The translations under genes and the position numbers were made by a program. A stretch of 64,000 bases of DNA from JANRKF01 sp033763575 (GTDB taxonomy: Bacteria > Pseudomonadota > Alphaproteobacteria > Rickettsiales > SXRF01): NCBI GenBank assembly GCA_033763575.1, contig JANRKF010000011.1:1-64000 (forward strand), written 5' to 3'. The notes beneath the pieces were generated by a model. It worked only from the letters and a program-made list of their open reading frames with translations, was not told the origin of the DNA and ran no database searches. Shown here piece after piece: positions 15,643-23,230 of the stretch (the stretch's first letter is position 1; every line of letters begins with the position of its first letter).

Positions 15643-16563
15643 ATGACCATTCAGATTTTTCGTACCCAGCCCAGCTTCGATTTCATGGGCAAACGCTGGA
15701 TCGGGTTCATTCTTTCGATCATACTCACGCTTGGTTCGCTCGGATTGGTCGCCACCAAGGGCCTCAATTTCGGCATCGACTTTACCGGCGGCATCCTGAT
15801 GGAAATCCACACCGAGCAGCCCGCGGATCTGGGGATGATGCGCGGTCTGTTTGATGGCGGCGATTTCGGTGAGGTTAGCTTGCAAAACAGCGGCTCGGAA
15901 AACGATGTGATGATCCGCATCCAGGTCAGTGAAAGCGACGATCAGGCCAAAACCGTCGAACGTGTGAAGGAGTTGCTTGTCGGGGAAATTGGTGAGGGCG
16001 TTGCCTTCCGCCGCACCGATTATGTCGGGCCGACGGTGGGCCGCGAGCTGATGAAAAACGGCATCATCGCCACGATTCTGTCGTTTGCCGCCATCATGCT
16101 CTATGTGTGGTTCCGTTTCGAGTGGCAATATGGCGTCGGCGCGATCCTGGCGCTGCTGCATGATACTATCATGATTATCGGGTTTTTCGCGGTGACGCGC
16201 TTTGAATTCGGGCTCACCGCCATCGCCGCCATCCTCACCATCATCGGCTATTCGATCAACGATTCGGTGGTGATCTATGACCGCATCCGCGAAAGCCTCC
16301 GCCGTTTCAAGAAAAAAGAAATCATCGAGTTGCTCAACCTCTCAATCAATGAGACGCTTTCACGCACCATTCTCACCGCAAGCACCACGCTGCTCGCCTC
16401 GCTCGCGCTGTTCCTGTTCGGCGGCGAGGTGATTCGCGGTTTCTCCGGCGCGATGGTGTTCGGCGTCATTATCGGCACCTATTCCTCCATCTATATTTCC
16501 GCTCCGACGCTGCTCTATCTCAATATACGCAGCAACACGGAGGCCCAGCCAAAGGCGGCCTGA
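15643..16563 (+). CDS. secF: Protein translocase subunit SecF
   Basis: 306 aa. Partner of SecD in proton-driven late protein export. First helix after a cytoplasmic start (WIGFILSIILTLGSLGLVATKGLNFGIDFTGG), the periplasmic P4 domain, then five helices with the family block ILTIIGYSINDSVVIYDRIRE. SecD is not adjacent, unlike the usual secDF arrangement. The upstream 84 bp include degenerate 7-bp repeats around 15600-15640. The next gene starts 1 bp after the stop. Confidence 0.95.
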   Translation: MTIQIFRTQPSFDFMGKRWIGFILSIILTLGSLGLVATKGLNFGIDFTGGILMEIHTEQPADLGMMRGLFDGGDFGEVSLQNSGSENDVMIRIQVSESDDQAKTVERVKELLVGEIGEGVAFRRTDYVGPTVGRELMKNGIIATILSFAAIMLYVWFRFEWQYGVGAILALLHDTIMIIGFFAVTRFEFGLTAIAAILTIIGYSINDSVVIYDRIRESLRRFKKKEIIELLNLSINETLSRTILTASTTLLASLALFLFGGEVIRGFSGAMVFGVIIGTYSSIYISAPTLLYLNIRSNTEAQPKAA

Positions 16564-16564
16564 C

Positions 16565-16999
16565 ATGCATCACGACCTCGACGGCTATAAATTCGAAGAT
16601 TTAAAACCCGGCATGAAGGCCACCGTTTCGCGCACCATCACCGAAACCGACCTGCGCAATTTCTCCGGCGTCTCCGGCGACACCAACCCGATGCACTTGA
16701 ACGAGGAATATGCGAAATCGACGCCGTTCGGCGGCTGCATCGTCCACGGCATGCTCACCGCGTCCCTCATCTCGGCGGCCATCGGCACCAAGCTGCCGGG
16801 GCCGGGCTGCATCTATATGAGCCAGACACTCAAATTCCTCGCCCCGGTGCGCGTGGGTGACACGGTCTACGCGGTCGTCACCGTCACCGCCCTGCAACCG
16901 GAGAAAAAACGCGCCACCTTTTCCACCCAATGTTTTGTGAAGGAAACGCTGGTCATCGATGGTGAGGCGCTCATCAAGGTGCCGAGCAAACTCTACTAG
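16565..16999 (+). CDS. MaoC-family (R)-specific enoyl-CoA hydratase-like protein
   Basis: 144 aa hot-dog fold. The catalytic dyad block FSGVSGDTNPMHLNEEYA (Asp and His) is followed by GGCIVHGMLTASLISAAIG, as in PhaJ-type hydratases that make (R)-3-hydroxyacyl-CoA. Together with bdhA and a patatin in this window it may point to polyhydroxyalkanoate metabolism (inference). Directly downstream of secF. The TAG stop lies in the left end of element R5. Confidence 0.88.
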   Translation: MHHDLDGYKFEDLKPGMKATVSRTITETDLRNFSGVSGDTNPMHLNEEYAKSTPFGGCIVHGMLTASLISAAIGTKLPGPGCIYMSQTLKFLAPVRVGDTVYAVVTVTALQPEKKRATFSTQCFVKETLVIDGEALIKVPSKLY

Positions 17000-17109
17000 G
17001 CCTTGCTGCAAAGACTGGCTTGCTCCGCTTCCGCTACGCATGTATTTAAGCATACACTTACGTTGCGGTTCTCGCAAACCAGCCTTTTCGCTGGTGGCCT
17101 AGCGAGTTT
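16988..17109 (+). repeat. Palindromic element R5
   Basis: Left end CTACTAGGCC with outer flank AAACTC (16988-16993, maoC codons); right end GGCCTAGCG with flank GAGTTT (17104-17109). The variable inner stem pairs CTGGCTTGC with GCAAACCAG. The central hairpin is TGTAT (17041-17045) and ATACA (17052-17056), a paired variant of the usual TGTAC/GTACA. Same subfamily as R10. Confidence 0.9.
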
Positions 17110-17127
17110 GCAAATATAAATTGGGTT

Positions 17128-18030
17128 ATGAAACTGATTCGCGATCTTTCAAACGTTCCGGCCAGCGCCAAAGGGGCCGTGCTGGCGCTTGGGAATTTCG
17201 ACGGGCTGCATCTGGGCCACCGGGCGATTTTGCAGGAGACGCTGCAGCGGGCGAAGAAGGCGGGCCGCCCCGCCGCCGTGATGACATTCGAGCCGCACCC
17301 CCGCGAATTTTTCAGGCCCGACGCTCCGAAACTCCGCCTCATGCGCCTTCGGGAAAAAATCGAGGGCCTGCGCGCCATGGGCTTTTCAACCCTTTTCATG
17401 CCGCATTTCAATGCCGCGCTCGCCGCCACCAGCGCCGCCGATTTCGTATCGAGATGGCTTTCGGGAACGCTTGCCGTGCAGGAAATCATCACCGGCGATG
17501 ATTTTTGCTTCGGCAAAGGGCGCAGCGGCAACCGCGCATTCCTTACCGAAAGTGCTGGCCGCTACGGTTTCCTCTACCATGCGATCGCTCCCGTGTGCAG
17601 CGATGCCGGGGTGATTTCCTCCACCGCGGTGCGCACCCTGCTTGCCGAGGGGAATGTCGCCGCCGCCAGCGCGCTGCTTGGGCGGCCCTACAGCGTGTGC
17701 GGCCATGTCATCCATGGCGATAAGCGCGGGCGGCAGCTCGGATTTCCCACCGCCAATATCCCGCTCGCCCGGTTATTTGTGCCCCGCGCCGGGGTCTATG
17801 CGGTGGCCGCCGGAGCGCATAAAGGGGTGGCCAATATCGGCCTCCGCCCGACATTCGGCGGCACAAAACCGCAGGCGGAGATTCATTTATTCGATTTCTC
17901 CGGCGATCTTTATGGCCAATATCTGCGCGTTGAATTACAAGCGTTCCTGCGCGACGAGCAGCGTTTTGAATCGCTGGAGCAGCTTAAACAACACATCGCA
18001 CAGGACTGCGAAAGAGCAAAGGCACTATGA
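17128..18030 (+). CDS. ribF: Bifunctional riboflavin kinase / FAD synthetase
   Basis: 300 aa. Makes FMN and FAD from riboflavin. N-terminal nucleotidyltransferase with LALGNFDGLHLGHRAILQ (H-x-G-H-type site), MTFEPHPREFF, ITGDDFCFGKGRSGN and ISSTAVRTLLAEG. C-terminal kinase domain with HGDKRGRQLGFPTANI, GVYAVA, NIGLRPTFGG and LRVELQAFLRDEQRF. Followed 1 bp later by lspA, the common ribF-(ileS)-lspA order without ileS. Confidence 0.95.
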   Translation: MKLIRDLSNVPASAKGAVLALGNFDGLHLGHRAILQETLQRAKKAGRPAAVMTFEPHPREFFRPDAPKLRLMRLREKIEGLRAMGFSTLFMPHFNAALAATSAADFVSRWLSGTLAVQEIITGDDFCFGKGRSGNRAFLTESAGRYGFLYHAIAPVCSDAGVISSTAVRTLLAEGNVAAASALLGRPYSVCGHVIHGDKRGRQLGFPTANIPLARLFVPRAGVYAVAAGAHKGVANIGLRPTFGGTKPQAEIHLFDFSGDLYGQYLRVELQAFLRDEQRFESLEQLKQHIAQDCERAKAL

Positions 18031-18031
18031 A

Positions 18032-18517
18032 ATGATCGCCAATAAGAAATATTTCTGCGCGAGCCTTTTAATCGCCGCCGTGACCCTGCTGCTCGATCAG
18101 GCGAGTAAATGGTGGGCGCTTGATGTGGTGGGTCTTGCCAGCCGCCCACCGATTGAAGTGACGGGGTTTTTCAACCTGGTGCTGGTGTGGAATCACGGCA
18201 TCAGTTTCGGCATGCTCTCCGGCCACCGCCTGCCGCTGGTGCTGATCGCGCTGGCGCTGGTCATCGTTGCCGTGCTGCTTAAATGGCTGGCCAGCGCGCA
18301 TAATCGGCTCATGGTCGCCGGTATCGGGCTGGTCATCGGCGGCGCGCTGGGCAATGTGATCGACCGGGCGCGTTTCGGCGCCGTGGCGGATTTCCTCGAT
18401 TTCCACCTGTACGGCATGCACTGGCCGGCCTTTAATATTGCCGATAGCGCCATCTTCATGGGGGTTGTAGTTTTATGCATAGAGAGTATCATGCATGCTC
18501 CGAAAAAAAGATCATAG
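18032..18517 (+). CDS. lspA: Lipoprotein signal peptidase
   Basis: 161 aa with four membrane helices. Cleaves prolipoproteins before the lipid-modified Cys. Family blocks: LLLDQASKWW, FNLVLVWNHGISFGML, GGALGNVIDRARFGAVADFLDF and FNIADSAIFMG; the two catalytic Asp are in NVIDR and NIADS. ATG at 18032 right after the ribF TGA. A lipoprotein gene follows. Confidence 0.95.
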   Translation: MIANKKYFCASLLIAAVTLLLDQASKWWALDVVGLASRPPIEVTGFFNLVLVWNHGISFGMLSGHRLPLVLIALALVIVAVLLKWLASAHNRLMVAGIGLVIGGALGNVIDRARFGAVADFLDFHLYGMHWPAFNIADSAIFMGVVVLCIESIMHAPKKRS

Positions 18518-18524
18518 GACAGGT

Positions 18525-19118
18525 ATGAAAAGATTATATTTCGCAGTGCCACTTTTGCTGCTTGCCGCGTGCGGTGAAACGACGGTGAAAGAAACACTCG
18601 GCATCGACCGCCGCGCACCCGACGAATTCCGCGTGGTATCGCGCCCGCCGCTTTCGGTGCCGCCGCAGTTTGATTTGCGCCCGCCGGGCATTAATGGCGT
18701 CGATGTGCAGTCCGGCACGCGTGACCGGGCGCAATCGCTGGTGCTGGGTAACGATCCCGGTGCAACCGCCGCCGATACGCGGGTGATGTCCGTTTCCAGC
18801 GCACCGGCCGGGGCGTCCGCCGCCAGCACTCCCGCCGAAAGCGGCTTCCTGCAAAAAGCCGGGGCCAGTCAGGCCGATCCGAACGTGAAAAAAGACCTCG
18901 CTGAAAAGAAAATCAACGAGGGAATCGAGAAAGAGGAATCGAGCTGGTGGGATAAGGTCACGGTGTTGCCGGAGAATAAGGAGCCGGTCGTCAAAGCCGA
19001 TGCCGAAGCCGACCGCATCAAGAAAAACCAGGAAGAAGGCAAGCCGGTGACTGAAGGCGATACGCCGGAAACGGGCGGTGGGCCGGTGAGCGTGCTGAAA
19101 AGCTGGATCGGAGACTAA
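18525..19118 (+). CDS. DUF3035 lipoprotein
   Basis: 197 aa. Lipobox LLLLAACGE at residues 9-17 gives a lipid-anchored outer-membrane or periplasmic protein. The segment RRAPDEFRVVSRPPLSVPPQFDLRPP is the conserved DUF3035 core of alphaproteobacterial lipoproteins; the rest is low-complexity and charged. Members are linked to envelope assembly, but function is not settled. Start 18525 fits the signal peptide and a GGACAGGT upstream site. Followed after 1 bp by the M16 peptidase gene. Confidence 0.82.
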   Translation: MKRLYFAVPLLLLAACGETTVKETLGIDRRAPDEFRVVSRPPLSVPPQFDLRPPGINGVDVQSGTRDRAQSLVLGNDPGATAADTRVMSVSSAPAGASAASTPAESGFLQKAGASQADPNVKKDLAEKKINEGIEKEESSWWDKVTVLPENKEPVVKADAEADRIKKNQEEGKPVTEGDTPETGGGPVSVLKSWIGD

Positions 19119-19238
19119 ATTGCTACTATCGCTTGCTGCGAACGCTGGTTTTTTGCGCTTCCGTTGCTCACGTACTGAACGTACGCTCCGCTACGGGTCT
19201 CAAAAAATCACCCTTCTCGCTAGCGCGCTAGCACAATT
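19118..19238 (+). repeat. Palindromic element R6 inside the M16 peptidase start
   Basis: Flanks AATTG (19118-19122) and CAATT (19234-19238); left end CTACTATCGCTTGCTGC, right end CTCGCTAGCGCGCTAGC. Hairpin CGTAC (19171-19175), 5-nt loop, GTACG (19181-19185), another paired variant. An inner stem pairs GGTTTTTTG with CAAAAAATCACC. Reads in frame as the first ~39 codons of the peptidase. Confidence 0.85.
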
Positions 19239-20544
19239 GGTATCATTTGCATTTATTCCTTCTGCTTATGCGGCGTCCGTGCAACCCATCGAAACCTTCC
19301 GGCTCAAAAACGGCATGGAGGTGGTGGTGCTGCCCAATCACCGTGTGCCGGCGGTGAATCATATGCTCTGGTACCGCATCGGCGCGGCGGACGATCCGCA
19401 GGGTAAATCCGGCCTCGCCCATTACCACGAACACCTGATGTTCAAGGGCGGAAAAAAATTCGCCACCGGTGATTATGTGCGGCTGATCGACAAGAATGGC
19501 GGTGAGTACAACGCCTTCACCGGCGCCGATGCGACATCCTACTACGTCACCATCGCCAAGGATCGCCTGCCGCAGGTGATGGAGCTGGAAGCCGACCGCA
19601 TGCGCACCATCACCGTCACCGACGACGAAGCCGCCAAGGAAAAAGAGGTGATTATCGAGGAGCGCCGCAGCCGCATCGAGAATTCGCCGCCCGCGCTGCT
19701 GGCCGAGCAGATGAGCGCGGCGCTTTTCCGCAACCACCCCTATCATCTGCCGATCATCGGCTGGCAGCATGAAATGGACGGACTCACTAAGCGCGACGTG
19801 CTCGATTTCCATGCGAAATATTACCACCCGAATAATGCGGTGCTGATCGTAAGCGGCGATATCACGGCCGCCGAATTGAAACCGCTCGCCGAAAAATATT
19901 ACGGCGCCCTGCCGCGAAAAGAAATTCCGCCACGCCACTGGCTTGCCGAGCCGCCGCAGATCGTCGGGCGCACGGTGACGCTCCATCACCGGAATGTGAA
20001 ACAGCCGGAATTCAGCCGTATGTATGCGGCGCCGAGCATGGTGAGCGGCGACAAGGCGCAAGCCCTGCCGCTGTTCGTGTTGGCGCATCTTTTGGGCGGC
20101 GGGAAAAACAGCGCGCTCTACCAGTCGCTGGTGGTGGAGCAGAAAATCGCGGCGGATATCGGTATCGATTATAATTTCTATGCGCGTGGCCCGGCGGCAT
20201 TCTCCATCGACATCACGCCGGAAAAAGACGTGCCGCTCGCCACGCTTGAAAAAGCGCTGGATAGCGAACTTGCAAAATTCCTGAAAGACGGCGCGGAGCC
20301 CCAGGCGCTCGATCGCACCAAGCGCCTGATGCAGGCGGAGATCATCTATGCGCGTGAAGGGCTGACCAGCCTTTCGAATATCATGGGCTGGATGATCATG
20401 GCCGGCCAGCCAGCGGAGAATTTCAACCGCTGGCCGGAAATGATCGGCGCCGTCACCGCCGGGCAGGTGGTGGTCGCCGCCCGCGCAGTATTGAAACCGG
20501 AAGCCTCTGTCACAGGATATTTGTTACCGGAGGAAAAGCCATGA
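19120..20544 (+). CDS. M16 family zinc peptidase (active subunit), element-derived N-terminus
   Basis: 474 aa. Zinc site H-Y-H-E-H at residues 101-105 with the downstream Glu in ELEADRM; family block YNAFTGADATSYYVT. Acts in the periplasm: hydrophobic segment ITLLASALAQLVSFAFIPSAYA with cleavage near residue 51. There is no ATG before the mature region. TTG at 19120 is supported by GGAG exactly 6 nt upstream, and follows the DUF3035 stop by 1 bp. Codons 2 to about 39 are element R6, which supplies the n-region and part of the hydrophobic core. Paired with the inactive M16 subunit downstream (4-bp overlap). Confidence 0.9.
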   Translation: MLLSLAANAGFLRFRCSRTERTLRYGSQKITLLASALAQLVSFAFIPSAYAASVQPIETFRLKNGMEVVVLPNHRVPAVNHMLWYRIGAADDPQGKSGLAHYHEHLMFKGGKKFATGDYVRLIDKNGGEYNAFTGADATSYYVTIAKDRLPQVMELEADRMRTITVTDDEAAKEKEVIIEERRSRIENSPPALLAEQMSAALFRNHPYHLPIIGWQHEMDGLTKRDVLDFHAKYYHPNNAVLIVSGDITAAELKPLAEKYYGALPRKEIPPRHWLAEPPQIVGRTVTLHHRNVKQPEFSRMYAAPSMVSGDKAQALPLFVLAHLLGGGKNSALYQSLVVEQKIAADIGIDYNFYARGPAAFSIDITPEKDVPLATLEKALDSELAKFLKDGAEPQALDRTKRLMQAEIIYAREGLTSLSNIMGWMIMAGQPAENFNRWPEMIGAVTAGQVVVAARAVLKPEASVTGYLLPEEKP

Positions 20545-21974
20545 GCTGGCAAAACCCTGACGTGCGCTGCAAATCTGCTTGCGATGGAGCCTCCTCAGGT
20601 CGGTCATGTACTGGCGTGTACACTCCCTCCCTTCGGTATCCATCGCTGCGCGCTTTTTTGCGCAAGCGGGTTTTGGGTGCCGGAACGGCTTTATATTGCT
20701 TATTCGCCTTTCATGCTGTTGCCATGGCTGCGCCGGTACAGGAAATAAAAACGCCGCAGGGCTTCACTGTCTGGCTGGTTGAGGACCATTCGCTGCCGAT
20801 TATTTCAGCGAACCTCACCTTTACCGGCAGCGGCATCGCCTATGACCCGAAAGGCAAGGAGGGCCGCGCCAACATCTCGGCTTCGCTGTTGCTGGAAGGC
20901 GCAGGAAACCGCGACGCCAAAGCCTTCAACGCCGCGCTCGAGGAATATGCGGTGCGCCTGAATGTTGGCGTTGACGATGACGATATCGCCGCCTCGTTCA
21001 CGACGCTTTCCGAGCATAAGGATGTGGCATTTTCGATGCTCTCCGATGCGCTGGCCCGTCCGCGCTTCGACGCCGATGCAGTGGAGCGCGCCCGCAGCAA
21101 AATGCAGGTGTTGTTGGTCGAGCAATCGCAATCGCCGCACTATAAACTGACGCGTGGTTTCCAGGAAAGCCTCTACGGCACGCACTCCTATTCGCGTATC
21201 GGCATCGGCACCAAAGAGAGCCTGGACGGATTGACGGCTGACGATTTCCGCGATTATATTAGGCGTTACCTGACCCGTGAAAACGTCCTGATCTCGGTGG
21301 TGGGTGATGTGACGGCAGAAGAAATTTCCGCGCTGTTCGATGCCAGCCTCGGCGCGCTTCCGGAACGCTATAATCCGGATACCGCCGTTGCCGATGTTAA
21401 CATTCCTGCATCGCCCGATAGCCGCGTCATCGAGCATGACATACCGCAAACCATCGTCGCCTTCGGGGCAGAAGGTATCCGGCGCAACGATCCGGATTAT
21501 ATCCCGGCCTATGTGTTTAATCACGCGCTGGGCGGCGGCGGGCTTAACTCCATGCTCGCCAAAGAAATCCGGGTGAAGCGCGGCCTTGCCTATTCGGTCA
21601 ATACGCAAATCGATCCGAAGATGCATGCGGCGGCGTGGCGCGGCATGTTCGCCACCCGCAACGCGCAGGCGAAAGCTGCGGTGGCGGCGCTTAAGGAAGT
21701 GCTGGCCGGTGTCGAAAAAAACGGCATCGATCCTGTGGTGTTGGCCGATACGAAAGCCTATCTTACCGGCTCGTTCATCCTCAATTTCAGCAGCAACCAG
21801 GAGATCGCCAGTTTCCTTGCCGTCATGCAGCGGCATAGACTGGGCATCGATTATTTTGACAAGCGTAACGCGATGGTGGAGGCGGTGTCGATGGAAGACA
21901 TCAAAAGGGTGAGTGCGCGGTTGATCGATCCGTCGCGGTTGCGTATGGTGATGGTTGGAAAACCGGAGTTGTAA
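20541..21974 (+). CDS. M16 family peptidase-like protein (inactive subunit), element insertion in signal peptide region
   Basis: 477 aa. Lacks the H-x-x-E-H zinc site at the expected place (ANISASLLLEGAGNRD) but keeps the C-terminal substrate-binding block RVKRGLAYSV, as in the second subunit of bacterial M16 pairs. Good site GGAGG before the ATG at 20541, which overlaps the previous stop. Residues about 4-45 are encoded by element R7; the hydrophobic stretch LGAGTALYCLFAFHAVAMA follows, with cleavage near residue 63. Both subunits of the pair thus carry an element at the same place. Confidence 0.9.
   Translation: MSWQNPDVRCKSACDGASSGRSCTGVYTPSLRYPSLRAFLRKRVLGAGTALYCLFAFHAVAMAAPVQEIKTPQGFTVWLVEDHSLPIISANLTFTGSGIAYDPKGKEGRANISASLLLEGAGNRDAKAFNAALEEYAVRLNVGVDDDDIAASFTTLSEHKDVAFSMLSDALARPRFDADAVERARSKMQVLLVEQSQSPHYKLTRGFQESLYGTHSYSRIGIGTKESLDGLTADDFRDYIRRYLTRENVLISVVGDVTAEEISALFDASLGALPERYNPDTAVADVNIPASPDSRVIEHDIPQTIVAFGAEGIRRNDPDYIPAYVFNHALGGGGLNSMLAKEIRVKRGLAYSVNTQIDPKMHAAAWRGMFATRNAQAKAAVAALKEVLAGVEKNGIDPVVLADTKAYLTGSFILNFSSNQEIASFLAVMQRHRLGIDYFDKRNAMVEAVSMEDIKRVSARLIDPSRLRMVMVGKPEL
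20550..20675 (+). repeat. Palindromic element R7 inside the second M16 gene
   Basis: Ends CAAAACCC (20550-20557) and GGGTTTTG (20668-20675). Inner stem GCGATGGA/TCCATCGC. Hairpin TGTAC (20607-20611), 6-nt loop, GTACA (20618-20622). 126 bp, a multiple of three, open in the host gene's frame. Core resembles R9 (GGTCATGTAC...GTACACTCCC). Confidence 0.87.
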
Positions 21975-21976
21975 CG

Positions 21977-23230
21977 ATGTCGCACTATGTCCATAGCACC
22001 GATCATTGCCTGTCGGGAAAAAACCGGGAAGCGGTGGCCGCCTCATGCGAATCGCTGGCGGCGTATGAGGCCGACCTCGCCGCAGGGCGCGATCCCTTGG
22101 CCGCACCGATCCTTGCGCTCTGCCAGCGTGAGGATGATCTTGCCACCATCGAAAAAATCGCCGCCGATATTCGCAGACGCTTCTCGCAGGTGATTTTGTG
22201 TGGCGCGGGCGGGTCGGTCCTTTCCGGCCGCGTGCTCTCAAACCTGCGGTTATACTCGCAGTCGCCGATGGTATACACGCTCGATAATATCGACCCCAGC
22301 GCGATTGCCGCCGTCATCGAATGCTGCCCGCCGGAGAATACGATGGTGATCGCCGTGAGCAAATCCGGCGGCACCGCCGAAACGCTCAGCCAGTTTTACG
22401 CGCTCCTTTCACATTTTGAGAAAACACTGGGCGACCGGGTGAGCGAGCATTTCATGGCCATCACCACGGCAGGCGACAGCCCGCTGCGCCATAGCTGCAA
22501 CGAGCGCAACATATTGGTGATCGAACATCCCTCCGACATCGGCGGACGCTTCTCATTATTTACGGCGGTAGGATTATTGCCCGCCGCACTGGCCGGGGTA
22601 GATATCCGCGCCTTGCGTCGCGGCGCTTTGACCGCGGTGAAAAGGCTGGGGCAGGGCGAGATGCATCCGGCGCGCCTCGGCGCGGCCCTGCAATATGATG
22701 CGATTGCGGGCGGCCGTAATATGTCGGTGATGCTGCCTTACTGCGAGCGCCTCGCCGGGTTCTCCGCATGGTACCGCCAGAGCTGGGCGGAGAGCCTCGG
22801 CAAGGATGGCAAAGGCGCCACGCCGATTTCCGCCGTCGGCACCACCGACCAGCATAGCCAGCTGCAGCTTTATCTCGACGGCCCCGACGATAAATTTTTC
22901 ACCATGATATTGTATCGCCGCGCCGGTACCGGCCAGGAAATCGCCGCCCCCGACCTGCCCGGCCTTGAATATCTGCAAGGCAAAACCACCGGCGATATCA
23001 TGGCCGCCGAGCAGAAAGCGACGCTCGAAACACTGGTGGCGCATGGCCGCCCGGTGCGGGTGATACAGATGGAAGGGCTGAACGAAGAAACGCTGGGCGC
23101 GCTGCTGATGCATTTCATGCTGGAGATTTTTTTCATGGCGCGCCTGCTCGGTGTGAATGCCTTCGACCAGCCCGCCGTCGAGGATGGCAAGCGCCGCGCC
23201 CGCGATTATCTGCTCGGGAAAAACCTATGA
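21977..23230 (+). CDS. pgi: Glucose-6-phosphate isomerase (short form)
   Basis: 417 aa, shorter than the ~550-aa enterobacterial form. SIS-type blocks: VILCGAGGSVLSGRVL, VIAVSKSGGTAETLSQFYAL, GGRFSLFTAVGLLPAALAG and the late DQPAVEDGKRRARDYL. Interconverts glucose-6-P and fructose-6-P. It starts 2 bp after the M16 gene and overlaps mutL by 4 bp, so it heads or sits within a long operon to purH. Confidence 0.87.
   Translation: MSHYVHSTDHCLSGKNREAVAASCESLAAYEADLAAGRDPLAAPILALCQREDDLATIEKIAADIRRRFSQVILCGAGGSVLSGRVLSNLRLYSQSPMVYTLDNIDPSAIAAVIECCPPENTMVIAVSKSGGTAETLSQFYALLSHFEKTLGDRVSEHFMAITTAGDSPLRHSCNERNILVIEHPSDIGGRFSLFTAVGLLPAALAGVDIRALRRGALTAVKRLGQGEMHPARLGAALQYDAIAGGRNMSVMLPYCERLAGFSAWYRQSWAESLGKDGKGATPISAVGTTDQHSQLQLYLDGPDDKFFTMILYRRAGTGQEIAAPDLPGLEYLQGKTTGDIMAAEQKATLETLVAHGRPVRVIQMEGLNEETLGALLMHFMLEIFFMARLLGVNAFDQPAVEDGKRRARDYLLGKNL

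Noticed and set aside
19118..19238. A frameshift or pseudogene at the M16 start
   Set aside because: The frame is open throughout, with a TTG and well-placed GGAG and an intact zinc motif.
20805..22241. A 478-codon - strand frame opposite the M16 gene and pgi
   Set aside because: Antisense to clear M16 and Pgi coding sequences; no family motif.
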